A DNA stretch of 64,000 nt from Vibrio sp. RE86 (GCF_013114545.1 NZ_VTXI01000004.1:186001-250000), one strand, 5' to 3'. Positions 36,174 through 44,934 are shown, numbered from the stretch's first letter. Notes: generated from the letters alone by a model not told the origin. Program-made: numbers and translations.

Positions 36174-36791
36174 TTAGTAGAAGCCAACAATTAACATTGC
36201 GTTGTCATTCGCTGCAGATGTTGCACAGTCATCGACAACTTCATCAACTGTGCGTGCCGTCACTTCCTGACCACCTTGAACATAGACAACCGCGGTACCA
36301 GCTACTGCGTTGGCTATATCATCAGTTGCCTCGAAAGCAGCAGGTGCTGCGCCCGCATCCCCCGTCTCTATCGCTAGAAAGTCAAATGCAGCGCTGTCGA
36401 TAGTTGTCAATAAGTTACGGCAAGACTCTTGGCCAATACCACCAACGCGAATACCAACACCACCGTCAGCTTGGCCACTGGTTAATACCGGTTGAACCAC
36501 AAAATCAGCACCGAATGGGTTAAGTACATCGGTACGGTCTAACAGCGGGCTATCGTTATCTACGCCATTGTAGTCGCCTTGAGTTTTGTAGCCTTTCTGT
36601 AGTTTCGCCTTAACGGTACTCAAGTTTGACATTACATCTGACTCATCCATACCACGGAATACAGATGTTGATAATGCAACAATACCAGCAGTAACAAGGC
36701 CGATAATACCAATTACAATTAGCATTTCTATCAAAGCAATACCTTGATTCTTTTTCTTATTGCTGCGAATTTTATTTTTGTTAGGGTGCAT
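36174..36791 (-). CDS. type IVb major pilin (PilS/TcpA-like prepilin)
   Basis: A 205-residue prepilin. A long, basic 17-residue leader (MHPNKNKIRSNKKKNQG) is followed by a mature N terminus IALIEMLIVIGIIGLVTAG, with Glu at position 5. Long leader, mature size of 188 residues and a C-terminal Cys pair (QESCRNLL... and VVDDCATS) are type IVb features. The second Cys closes the D region. Composition is Ala/Asp/Gly-rich, typical of an acidic filament. First gene of the ten-gene operon, with AGGAG six bases before the ATG. The class is firm but the adhesin specificity is unknown. Confidence 0.92.
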   Translation of the reverse strand: MHPNKNKIRSNKKKNQGIALIEMLIVIGIIGLVTAGIVALSTSVFRGMDESDVMSNLSTVKAKLQKGYKTQGDYNGVDNDSPLLDRTDVLNPFGADFVVQPVLTSGQADGGVGIRVGGIGQESCRNLLTTIDSAAFDFLAIETGDAGAAPAAFEATDDIANAVAGTAVVYVQGGQEVTARTVDEVVDDCATSAANDNAMLIVGFY

Positions 36792-37178
36792 GAAGCTCTC
36801 CTTTTCAGGCTTATTTATTTTAGCGAAATAATAGTTTTGTTTTTATATGCTTATATCATTACCTATTGTTATTTTATTAAAATAAATAACAAATATCCAA
36901 AGACCTAAAAAGGTGACAATTTATACTGAAAGGTCAAAAATAAGACAAATACAGTAAAAGTGTCCTCAAACTAAGCAAATGGTAAGATAAAATATAGGCA
37001 ACTGACGTCGTTGTTGAACGGGAGGTACTCTATTCCTTTTAAATTAATCGATCAACCCTAAAGTGGTAGTTTCATATAAAAAGTTTATTTTTATTAATTG
37101 TGTGATCGATATGGAATATTATTTGAGCAGCGCGTGTAGCATATAAAATAACATTCCAATTAATTGAGTTTTTTATTT
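36792..37178. other. divergent regulatory region between pilus operon and secreted-protein genes
   Basis: About 390 bp, markedly AT-rich, without a gene. It must contain the minus-strand pilin promoter and the plus-strand promoter for the two exported proteins. A 27-bp inverted repeat is listed separately. TATAAAAT near 37143 could be a -10 for the plus-strand genes, but no well-spaced -35 is seen, so an activator may be needed. Confidence 0.6.
36866..36892. repeat. 27-bp inverted repeat upstream of the pilin gene
   Basis: TTGTTATTT (36866-36874) and AAATAACAA (36884-36892) are perfect 9-bp arms around a 9-bp AT spacer, 75-100 bp upstream of the pilin ATG. The size and position suit a dimeric transcription factor site. 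The high A/T content makes chance more likely than for a GC-rich palindrome. Confidence 0.5.
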
Positions 37179-38393
37179 ATGAATAATTATATCGTTAGTA
37201 GTTTGAAGCTATCGATTATTGGCAGTCTTGTCAGCGTAAATATAGTTCAAGCAGCAGTACAAGGTGAATTTCAATCAGGCGGTTCCAATGGCAACATAAT
37301 GGACAAGGAGTATGTCAACAACTACCCATACTCTCGATGCTCTGAAGAAGGGATACCCTCAGAGGACTGTAAAGAGTTCGGATACGTTTTTGGCGACACG
37401 TATATAAAGTTTGAGCAGTTTACCCAGCTCGCGATGAATACAAGCTTAGAAGAGTATCGAGCAAGCATGGTATCTGATAACTATTTTATTCCTGATAACT
37501 TTGAGTGGCTGCTACCCAGTATTGAAAACCTACGTTATGCCGCTGTTCAAGGAATATTAAAGATAGACAGTTTGTACCCTGTCTATATTGATGATGGAAA
37601 CCGCGATGAGCATCTCTATGAGCATGAAATAAAACTCGCTCATTTACCTGGTGCAAATTTGCCTGACACCATCAACAACGATACTGACATCATTGGATTG
37701 ATGGCAGCATTTCAAGTCGATTCTAATGGCGTCATACAACCGGGCATACCTGGAGAGCCAGGAACACCTGGAGAAATCATCCCAGATAACGGGGAGATCA
37801 TCATTCTCGACCCACACCCACCGACCGAACCACCAACTCCAGAGCCCCCCCCAGGCGCAGTTGTCGGACAAGTGTGTGGTGAAATATTGAATGATCAATC
37901 TCCACGCAACCCTGCTTCTGGATGTTTAAAGGTCAATCAAGTACTGGATGGCAGTTTACATACCGAAGGCATAACTTCTTATTGGGCAGACCGCTGGCTC
38001 AACTCAATTCCTTATATCACCGATCCCGGCTATGGCGAAACGGCGCTGTTTGCTTGGAATGATCTCGAACGTGTGTGTGACACGCTCAACGAAATGAATT
38101 TCTTAGAAAGAACAAACTGGCAGTTACCCACTCAAGGTCAGGTCAACAGTTCGATTAAAGCAAGCTACGTCGATTACGAATTACCCGATAAGTACCACTG
38201 GCGATATAGACGAGAAGGCTTTGACCACACACCACGAAGAGAAAGTGGGGCCATTTACTATGCCGGCGCGAAGAAAACACTTGCCGGTAAACCTGCTATG
38301 TATGCTTTCCCTTACGGAAAAATCAGTGACGGACTGAACACACCAGATGCCAATAAGATCCCTTGGCCTGTGACGTGCTTTTCAGAAAAGTAA
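37179..38393 (+). CDS. exported modular protein A, putative pilus-secreted substrate
   Basis: A 404-residue secreted protein of no recognised family. After a signal peptide (to about Ala25) the mature protein begins AVQGEFQSGG. Residues to about 195 form a module nearly identical to that of the next gene (NNYPYSRCSEE, WLLPSIENLRYA, IIGLMAAF). A collagen-like and Pro-rich linker (PGIPGEPGTPGE, then a (P/T/E) run) joins a unique C-terminal domain of about 165 residues with four or more Cys and a WQLPTQ motif reminiscent of DUF1566 domains. ATG 37179 has only a weak ribosome site. Divergent from the pilin, it may be exported or tip-displayed like TcpF or CofJ. Confidence 0.75.
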   Translation: MNNYIVSSLKLSIIGSLVSVNIVQAAVQGEFQSGGSNGNIMDKEYVNNYPYSRCSEEGIPSEDCKEFGYVFGDTYIKFEQFTQLAMNTSLEEYRASMVSDNYFIPDNFEWLLPSIENLRYAAVQGILKIDSLYPVYIDDGNRDEHLYEHEIKLAHLPGANLPDTINNDTDIIGLMAAFQVDSNGVIQPGIPGEPGTPGEIIPDNGEIIILDPHPPTEPPTPEPPPGAVVGQVCGEILNDQSPRNPASGCLKVNQVLDGSLHTEGITSYWADRWLNSIPYITDPGYGETALFAWNDLERVCDTLNEMNFLERTNWQLPTQGQVNSSIKASYVDYELPDKYHWRYRREGFDHTPRRESGAIYYAGAKKTLAGKPAMYAFPYGKISDGLNTPDANKIPWPVTCFSEK

Positions 38394-38415
38394 TAAACGC
38401 ATTTAGGTACCCCAC

Positions 38416-39564
38416 ATGAAAAAACGAACGACCATGAAAACTAGAAAAACACAACTCGCCTTATTATGCGCCACATTATCTGTTGCTCCCTTGTCCTTTT
38501 CCGCTGTACAAGGTGAATTTCAGTCTGGTGGGCAAGGTGGTGGAGAAATGGATAAAGGCTATGTAAACAACTACCCATATTCTCGCTGTTCGGAAGAAAA
38601 CGTACCAGCAGAAGACTGCAAACAGTTTGGTTATGTTTATGGTAAAGAAGCTCTACCATTTGGTGACTTTGTAAAGTTGGTGATGAACACCAGTGCTGAA
38701 CAATACCGAGCTGATATGGTCTCAGATAACTACAACATTCCTGATAATGCTCAGTGGATGCTGCCGAATATAGAGAATCTGCGATACGCAGAGTCAAAAG
38801 GTATGCTAGAAGGCAATAACCTCTATCCAGTGTTTATTGACAATGGAGCCGGCGATAGTTTTGTGAGCGAAGATGAAATTCAACTAACCTATCGTGCCGG
38901 AGCTACCGTCCCAGAAGAAATCACAGACGACACACAAATCGTAGGACTCATGGCTGCCTACTCTTTTGACTCAAATGGACGCATCATCGCGGGCACTCCT
39001 GGAGAGATAAACAGTGACAATGGAAAAGTGATTATATTGGATCCAACACCAGACCCAACTCCTAAACCAGATCCCGATCCGGAACCTGAGCCGGAACCTG
39101 AGCCAATCGACCCTACACCAGAAAGGATCTACGCAAGCGTAGGCATTTACGAGGCAATGACAAAACGCGAAGCCAAACTTTACGTAAAAATGTCTCGCTC
39201 AGAATGGGAAGACGCCGGCAAGCCAACAAGTGTTACATTTAAGTGGTATTACGGCACTGAAGCAAGATTCAATACAGATTCAGGCTACAAAATAGATGAA
39301 CAGAACCAACATGTTTGGGCAATTACAACGGGTAGATTCAAAAAAGGGAAGTCCTTTTGTTTCGAAGCATTCACATTCGACTCGACGACTAAACCCGATA
39401 CTGAACAGTTTTATCGAAACAACCCTATCAATACTGGCTCTATTTGTGATGGCTCAAGTGATGGGATCTCAAGTTGGACAGATTTTTGGCTTATCTCGAA
39501 CTCCCTAAGCGCATCAGACCCGAACCACCCGAGTAAATGGTGGGAAACAAACAATAATCAATAA
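38416..39564 (+). CDS. exported modular protein B, paralogue with different C-terminal domain
   Basis: A 382-residue secreted protein in tandem with protein A (22 bp apart). The signal peptide ends near Ser29, and the mature start AVQGEFQSGG is identical to that of protein A. The shared module runs to about residue 200 (NNYPYSRCSEE, WMLPNIENLRYA, IVGLMAAY). The linker is a Pro-Glu/Asp repeat of the PDPTPKPDPDPEPEPEPEP kind. The C-terminal 140 residues (ASVGIYEAMTKREAKLYV..., TSVTFKWYYG) are unrelated to protein A and look like a beta-sandwich. Function is unknown, and the context suggests a pilus-dependent effector or adhesin. An internal Met7 is an alternative start. Confidence 0.75.
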   Translation: MKKRTTMKTRKTQLALLCATLSVAPLSFSAVQGEFQSGGQGGGEMDKGYVNNYPYSRCSEENVPAEDCKQFGYVYGKEALPFGDFVKLVMNTSAEQYRADMVSDNYNIPDNAQWMLPNIENLRYAESKGMLEGNNLYPVFIDNGAGDSFVSEDEIQLTYRAGATVPEEITDDTQIVGLMAAYSFDSNGRIIAGTPGEINSDNGKVIILDPTPDPTPKPDPDPEPEPEPEPIDPTPERIYASVGIYEAMTKREAKLYVKMSRSEWEDAGKPTSVTFKWYYGTEARFNTDSGYKIDEQNQHVWAITTGRFKKGKSFCFEAFTFDSTTKPDTEQFYRNNPINTGSICDGSSDGISSWTDFWLISNSLSASDPNHPSKWWETNNNQ

Positions 39565-39578
39565 ACTAAAATACGCTT

Positions 39579-39606
39579 TAAGCCTTCCGATTTGGGAAGG
39601 CTTTAT
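39579..39606 (+). terminator. terminator of the exported-protein operon
   Basis: AAGCCTTCC-GATTTG-GGAAGGCTT stem followed by a short T-rich stretch, 15 bp past the stop of protein B. Confidence 0.6.
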
Positions 39607-39821
39607 CCCTAGTGCTGTTGTTTACCGATACTTTTCAGATCACATTTCCAACGTCTCAATTTTCAGACTTACTCAGCAATCTCCGCACATAATGTGAAAG
39701 ACAGCAAAGATTCACAATTTAGCATCCTGTTCGACGATAGAATTTGACCTTATTCACAACTGAATAACAGTTAATCGACCATGCTATGTGGACAACTTTT
39801 GTGCTTATGGGGGGTAAGCAG

Positions 39822-40484
39822 ATGGATATAAAGAGTGCTGTAATATTAGTCACTTCTGCGGGTTCACAGGTAGGCAGTACGCTTGCGTATCACTTTGCAT
39901 CACTAGGTGCGACGGTAGTTCTTTGCGATCAAAAGAGTCCACAACTTCAACAGGCCTTTCAGCTGTGTACTGAAATCTCTAGCCGTGTTTACCAGTTCCC
40001 AATACAAGACCACTCTTTGCAATCAATCCAAGATCTTTTTGCATTCATGGATCACACAGTCAAACGCTCCCCTGACGTGCTGATCAATACATTGACTGCG
40101 CAAGCTATGCCGACCATCTTTGACCAGCAAGGTAGTGACCTGTTTACTCAGAGGTTGTCTTTGATGGCCGCCACAATGTTTAGTTTCGGTCAAGCGACTG
40201 CAGAAAGAATGCGTAATGAGCAGAAAAATGGTGTGATTGTGAATGTGATATCTCACCCTGATTATCAGGATCTCTCTGGGTTTGATAATGCAACGTCAAT
40301 GGTCGCTGGCTTCACACAAAGCTGGGCGAAAGAGCTTACACCATTTAACATCCGTGTCGGTGGTGTTGTACCAACGCTGGAGCATGACAATACACACTGG
40401 GCTGAAGTGCAAGATGAATTAATCCGCAACACTGAATACATTGTCTCCAACGACTATTTCAGTGGTCGCGTTATGGCAGCCTAA
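39822..40484 (+). CDS. SDR-fold protein lacking the catalytic Tyr-Lys pair
   Basis: A 221-residue Rossmann-fold protein of the SDR superfamily. The nucleotide loop reads TSAGSQVGS and strands up to DVLINTLTAQ follow the fold. Where SDRs have YxxxK, this protein has FDNAT aligned by its surroundings (FDNATSMVAGFTQSWAKEL), so Tyr becomes Phe and Lys becomes Thr. Dehydrogenase chemistry is therefore doubtful, and a binding or structural role is more likely. The ATG at 39822 has a GGGG stretch seven bases upstream; two earlier in-frame ATGs are less likely. First backbone gene to the right of the pilus locus. Confidence 0.82.
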   Translation: MDIKSAVILVTSAGSQVGSTLAYHFASLGATVVLCDQKSPQLQQAFQLCTEISSRVYQFPIQDHSLQSIQDLFAFMDHTVKRSPDVLINTLTAQAMPTIFDQQGSDLFTQRLSLMAATMFSFGQATAERMRNEQKNGVIVNVISHPDYQDLSGFDNATSMVAGFTQSWAKELTPFNIRVGGVVPTLEHDNTHWAEVQDELIRNTEYIVSNDYFSGRVMAA

Positions 40485-40490
40485 CCTCAT

Positions 40491-40943
40491 TTAGAGCGAG
40501 CGTAATACTCGCTCTGAAGCTTCTTCGATCAAATTCAGTACCAACTCAAACCCTTGGTCGCCACCATAATATGGATCAGGGATCTCTTGATATTCAGAGT
40601 CGCTATATTCTAAGAACAACTTGAGTTTATGTTGTAAATGTTCAGGGCACTGTGACTGTAAGTCTGCTAAGTTGTCGAAATCCGCAGCTAAAATTAGGTC
40701 AAAATCTTCAAAGTCACTACTTATCACTTTGCGTGAACGGATCCCTTTGAATGAATAGCCACGGTTTTCTCCAGCGGCTTTAGCTCTAGAATCTGGTGGA
40801 TTTCCTTGGTGATAACCTATGGTTCCAGCAGAGTCTATCTCAGCATCAATATTCAACTGCTTTGACTTCATTCGAAGCACTGCCTCTCCTGTTGGTGAGC
40901 GGCAGATGTTCCCCATACAAACCACTAGAATTTTTTTACTCAT
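40491..40943 (-). CDS. low-molecular-weight protein tyrosine phosphatase
   Basis: A 150-residue phosphatase with the P-loop CMGNICRSP (Cys9, Cys14, Arg15) and the general acid in IPDPYYGG near residue 118. Members such as Wzb act on polysaccharide tyrosine kinases. No kinase or capsule genes are nearby, so the partner is unknown. Convergent with the SDR-like gene with a 6-bp gap. An AGAGCGAG/CTCGCTCT hairpin (40493-40515) overlaps its last codons. Confidence 0.93.
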   Translation of the reverse strand: MSKKILVVCMGNICRSPTGEAVLRMKSKQLNIDAEIDSAGTIGYHQGNPPDSRAKAAGENRGYSFKGIRSRKVISSDFEDFDLILAADFDNLADLQSQCPEHLQHKLKLFLEYSDSEYQEIPDPYYGGDQGFELVLNLIEEASERVLRSL

Positions 40944-41048
40944 TCAACGCTAGCCTCAACAATACTTTCCCATGTAAATCATAGGTGTTTGCCCATAATC
41001 GATTGCGCTATCATAGGCACAGAATTGTTAAATAAAAAAGGATTTCCC

Positions 41049-41654
41049 ATGACCTCCGAGACCAATAAAGAAGCACGTCACAAAGCAAGACAGCAAAAAG
41101 TGAAAGAGCAAGTCGATGCCAAAGTCGCGGCTGCACAAGAGGAGAAAGGGTTACTTCTTATCATCACTGGTAACGGAAAAGGTAAATCGACTTCTGGGTT
41201 CGGGACAGTGGCTCGCGCTGTTGGCCATGATAAAAAAGCGGCAGTTGCTCAGTTTATTAAAGGTACTTGGGCAAATGGTGAACGCAACCTACTCGAAAAG
41301 CTCGGCGTAGAGTTCCATGTCATGGCGACGGGTTTTACCTGGGAAACACAAAATAAGAACGCCGATACAGAAGCTGCACAAAAAGTATGGCAAGAATGTA
41401 AGCGCCTACTTACTGATGAGTCGATTGATGTGGTGCTGTTTGATGAGCTGACTTACATGGTGAGCTACGGTTATATCGAGCTTGATGAAGTGGTTGAAGC
41501 ATTGAACAATCGCCCTAAGATGCAATCAGTCATCATCACAGGCCGTGGCGCTCACCGCACTCTAATCGAAATGGCTGATACCGTTTCTGAAGTGAAGAAT
41601 GTGAAACATGCTTTTGAGTCAGGCGTAAAAGCGCTGCAAGGCGTTGACTGGTAA
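41049..41654 (+). CDS. cobO: corrinoid adenosyltransferase (BtuR/CobO)
   Basis: A 201-residue ATP:co(I)rrinoid adenosyltransferase that makes adenosylcobalamin from salvaged corrinoids. The P-loop GNGKGKSTS is near residue 41. VAQFIKGTW, the FDELTYMVSYGY Walker B-like region and the VIITGRGAHRTLIEMAD motif are family hallmarks. I chose ATG 41049, which has AAGGA six bases upstream; a longer frame from 40989 lacks a ribosome site. No cobalamin riboswitch was noticed upstream. Confidence 0.95.
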   Translation: MTSETNKEARHKARQQKVKEQVDAKVAAAQEEKGLLLIITGNGKGKSTSGFGTVARAVGHDKKAAVAQFIKGTWANGERNLLEKLGVEFHVMATGFTWETQNKNADTEAAQKVWQECKRLLTDESIDVVLFDELTYMVSYGYIELDEVVEALNNRPKMQSVIITGRGAHRTLIEMADTVSEVKNVKHAFESGVKALQGVDW

Positions 41655-41679
41655 TCACTACTACCTCACCAGAATGAAT

Positions 41680-41716
41680 AAAGCCCCTAGCGCGAGTGAC
41701 ACGCTAGGGGCTTTTT
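41680..41716. terminator. bidirectional terminator between cobO and the AsmA gene
   Basis: AAGCCCCTAGCG and CGCTAGGGGCTT form a perfect 12-bp stem with T5 on the plus strand and an A-rich left flank, serving the two convergent genes. Confidence 0.88.
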
Positions 41717-41737
41717 GTATTTCAATGTATCTTAAGA

Positions 41738-43885
41738 TTAGTTAAACAAACCTTTCAGTAGACCATCAACCGCTTTCTTGGTCTCTTCGTCTTTAATCTT
41801 GTCGGTTAGCTTTTCTACACCACGATCGATTTCTTTCTTCGCTTTCTGTTTGAGTACATCATCAAATACCAGCTTGAACTGCGGCTGTGCCCAAGAACCC
41901 GATACGTTGATTGGAATGGTGACATCTTTAAGTTCATCAATGTCTTTACCACCTTGACCTTCCAATGTACCTACAATCGAAGTGCTTACGGTAAAATCAA
42001 CTGTCTCGTTCAGGTAGTTTGCGCTACCGTTACCACGAATACGCAGCAGCGGCGATTGCATGGTCAAATCATTGGTCGAAACGTTGCCTTTATTCAACTT
42101 AAGCGTTGCTTTCATTGCACTGAAGTCCGTCTTTTGAACGCCTTCTTTTTCATCAAACTTTTCGCCTTTGATTTTGGCGTAGTTTTCACGAATTAAGTTT
42201 GCAACGTTAATTCCATTCACGGCACCATCTTCGAAGTTAACCACTACCGTACCGACTAAGTTCTTTTGGATACCTGTCGGCGTTAAGCTTTTGCCTTTCA
42301 CGTCGACATCGATGTTACCTGTACCTTCAAGCATGTCGTTATTAGCAACATCCACCAGCATCGGCTGAACCTTTACACCCTTAATACGTTTCTTAGCGGT
42401 ATAGGTTGCTGGTGACTTGCGAGCATCTAAACGCGCCGTCGCACTGATTGAGCCCTGGTATAGGTTTGATGTAAATGAGTTTAGCTCAGCAACACCTCTG
42501 TTAACCGTGAATACCGTTTTCACATTCTGCATTTTGGCATTGTTGGCTTTGAACTTATCAATCGTGATATCGCCTTTCACATCGAGTGTTTTCAGCGCAG
42601 AAAGATCTGGTTCAACTTCTTTGGCAGGCTTCGCCGCTGATGAATTCGCCGTCTTCGTTGATTGCTCTTTAGTACTTGCCGTTTGTGCAGGCTTTTCATT
42701 TGCTGCTGGTTGGCCTAGTCCCAAGAACTCATCCAAATCGATGTTTGGGCTATGAAGAGAGAATCGAACTTTCGGAATGTCTGCTAGTGTAATGTCTGCT
42801 TTGCCATCGAAAGCCAATGCGTTAGCGGTAAGCTTCTCTAAAACAAAGCTTAGGTGACTCTTTGTAAGGTCGAAAGAGAGATCCGACGCCATGTCCACTT
42901 TCATAGGAGACTGAGGCAACGTATCACCTTTAAAAGTCGCGTCGAGCGTCAGCTGATTCATCATCACTTTAGTGATTGCCTTATCGACGTTCAGTGATGC
43001 AGCACCCTTCATATCGATGTCTAGGCCAGCAGCATTACCGACAACTGAGTATGTCAGTGCATTCGCTTTATCAAATTCAAACGTCTCTAGCCCGATCTTA
43101 GCGCTTTCGATTTGAGTCGCTGGATCGCTAAAGCTCGCATCTAAATTAATGTTGCGTAGCGCGTACTCTTTGAAGCCTTTCGCTAGCTTAAATTCAGCAT
43201 CACCTTGCGCTGCAAACTTCTGTTGATTCGCTTCCCCTTTGGCAGCGAAATCTACTTTCGTCCACGTATCGACAGCGAATTCAGAAAGGTTCAGTGACAC
43301 GTCGTATAACTTAGTAAAAGAGCCCGCCTGTTTATCTTGAATTTCAACGGATGCATTAGACACCGTTACACCTGCAAGGTTGATTGTCCATGCAGAGGCT
43401 GCACTTTGTTCAGTTGAAGTTGTATCCGCAGGCGCTGTGTCTGATGCAGTGGTTGCTGGCACCGATTCAGTCGCGTTTGCTGGAGCAGTTTGCGCCTGAG
43501 TTAACGCATCAATGTTCTTTGCGCCATCTTTCAAAGTTTCTAATGAAAAGGCCGCGCCATCTAACGTGATGTTACCGATTTCAAGTTGTTGGCTAAACAG
43601 TGGCATGACTGAAACATCGATACCAACCGTGTCCACCTTGAACATATTCAGTTGTTCAAAACCTTGCGGGTTACGTAATTCAGTTTGGCCAAGTTCAAAG
43701 CCAATCGATGGGAAAAATTGCCAGCTGATATCACCATCAATCACAAGCTCTAAACCCGTATGTGTTTTCGCTTGTTCGATAATCAGAGGCTTAAATTGGT
43801 TAGGATTAACCAATACGACGAGTGCGATGAGCACACCAAGAATCGCAACCAGAGGAATTGCGATAAACAGGAACAGTTTCTTCAT
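41738..43885 (-). CDS. AsmA family protein
   Basis: A 715-residue protein. An N-terminal inner-membrane helix (KKLFLFIAIPLVAILGVLIALVV) leads to a very large periplasmic body with the AsmA pattern (LVIDGDISWQFFPSIGFELG, then the C-terminal ANLIRENYAKIKG and LTMQSPLLRIRGNGSANYL). A low-complexity Ala/Thr/Ser linker lies around residues 135-165. AsmA-type proteins resemble lipid-transfer bridges and affect outer-membrane assembly. The ATG at 43885 is preferred, since AAGGA lies eight bases upstream. An ATG two codons earlier is too close to that site. Confidence 0.92.
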   Translation of the reverse strand: MKKLFLFIAIPLVAILGVLIALVVLVNPNQFKPLIIEQAKTHTGLELVIDGDISWQFFPSIGFELGQTELRNPQGFEQLNMFKVDTVGIDVSVMPLFSQQLEIGNITLDGAAFSLETLKDGAKNIDALTQAQTAPANATESVPATTASDTAPADTTSTEQSAASAWTINLAGVTVSNASVEIQDKQAGSFTKLYDVSLNLSEFAVDTWTKVDFAAKGEANQQKFAAQGDAEFKLAKGFKEYALRNINLDASFSDPATQIESAKIGLETFEFDKANALTYSVVGNAAGLDIDMKGAASLNVDKAITKVMMNQLTLDATFKGDTLPQSPMKVDMASDLSFDLTKSHLSFVLEKLTANALAFDGKADITLADIPKVRFSLHSPNIDLDEFLGLGQPAANEKPAQTASTKEQSTKTANSSAAKPAKEVEPDLSALKTLDVKGDITIDKFKANNAKMQNVKTVFTVNRGVAELNSFTSNLYQGSISATARLDARKSPATYTAKKRIKGVKVQPMLVDVANNDMLEGTGNIDVDVKGKSLTPTGIQKNLVGTVVVNFEDGAVNGINVANLIRENYAKIKGEKFDEKEGVQKTDFSAMKATLKLNKGNVSTNDLTMQSPLLRIRGNGSANYLNETVDFTVSTSIVGTLEGQGGKDIDELKDVTIPINVSGSWAQPQFKLVFDDVLKQKAKKEIDRGVEKLTDKIKDEETKKAVDGLLKGLFN

Positions 43886-43971
43886 TAGCATTATCCTTGC
43901 TTTGCGAATCGGTAAGTTGTTCTTACTTGACCAACCCCAAGTATAAATGGTCGTTTTCGACTTTTCAGACC

Positions 43972-44003
43972 ATAAAAAGAAAGTGGCACTAAAAGTGCCA
44001 CTT
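43972..44003 (-). terminator. terminator of udk
   Basis: AAGTGGCAC-TAAAA-GTGCCACTT is a perfect 9-bp stem. On the minus strand it is followed by TTTCTTTTT. It lies 40 bp past the udk stop. Confidence 0.85.
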
Positions 44004-44042
44004 ATCTCATAAAAAATAAAGTCTTATACGTGCAAATTAGCG

Positions 44043-44684
44043 CTAAGCTTTCAGAAGTTTTGCAATGTGTGCCTTCAACACGTCGATTGCAATACGGTTT
44101 TTACCGCCGCGAGGGACAATGATGTCTGCGTACTGCTTAGAAGGTTCGATAAATTGCATGAACATCGGGCGAACCGTCTCTTGGTACTGCTTCAATACCG
44201 ATTCCATTGTACGGCCGCGCTCTTCTACATCACGCTTAACACGACGCAATAGACAGATATCTAGTGGCGTGTCCATAAATACCGTTGCATGCATTAGGTC
44301 ACGTAGGCGTGGGTCGGTAAGTAGAAGGATACCTTCAAGGATGATCACTTTTTTAGGTGTCATCGTTGTTGTTGTCTCTGTACGAGTATGCTCTGAATAG
44401 CTGTACTCTGGCACTTCGACCGCTTCACCTTTAACCAGTTGCTCTAGGTGTTCACACAACAAGTCGTGGTCTAACGCGCTCGGGTGGTCGTAGTTAGTCT
44501 TTACACGCTCTTCCATGCTTAGATCACTTTGATCGTTGTAGTAGCAATCTTCCGTAATCACACCAATTTGATGATCGCCCACTTTCTCACGTAACTCATT
44601 GTAGATAGTGCTTGCGATTAAACTTTTTCCAGAAGCAGACGCGCCAGCAATACCGACGATGACGCATTGATTATTATCAGACAT
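44043..44684 (-). CDS. udk: uridine kinase
   Basis: A 213-residue salvage enzyme phosphorylating uridine and cytidine. The P-loop [11 protein letters not shown] is near residue 12. [13 protein letters not shown] and the [11 protein letters not shown] substrate region follow. [21 protein letters not shown] at the C terminus matches enteric Udk (213 residues). Single gene with its own terminator. Confidence 0.97.
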   Translation of the reverse strand: MSDNNQCVIVGIAGASASGKSLIASTIYNELREKVGDHQIGVITEDCYYNDQSDLSMEERVKTNYDHPSALDHDLLCEHLEQLVKGEAVEVPEYSYSEHTRTETTTTMTPKKVIILEGILLLTDPRLRDLMHATVFMDTPLDICLLRRVKRDVEERGRTMESVLKQYQETVRPMFMQFIEPSKQYADIIVPRGGKNRIAIDVLKAHIAKLLKA

Positions 44685-44888
44685 TATTCTTGCACCCGAT
44701 GTTTTTGATTGGTGTCATATATGCTAATACTAGCAGTGCCAGCTTGGAGTGACTCTGAGGTATTAGGACAAATTTAGATAAACCGCCTGATTATAAGGAG
44801 TTCAAGGCGCTGTTGCCAGTGAGGATTTAGAAGAAATAAACAAATAGAATAAAAGGCCATCACGCAATCGATTACACGGCATATCAAT

Positions 44889-44919
44889 AAAAAAGAGCGT
44901 CGAAAAAACGCCCTTTTTA
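44889..44919 (-). terminator. terminator of apbC
   Basis: AAAAGAGCGT and ACGCCCTTTT form a 10-position stem with one A/C mismatch around CGAAAAA, with T-rich sequence beyond it on the minus strand, 16 bp past the apbC stop. Confidence 0.72.
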
Positions 44920-44934
44920 TCCAGTCAAGTGAGG

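Noticed and set aside
27718..39606. Pilus region as a tRNA-integrated island with attachment sites
   Set aside because: No integrase, tRNA, direct repeat or IS was found at either edge. Lateral acquisition remains possible, but the mechanism is not visible.
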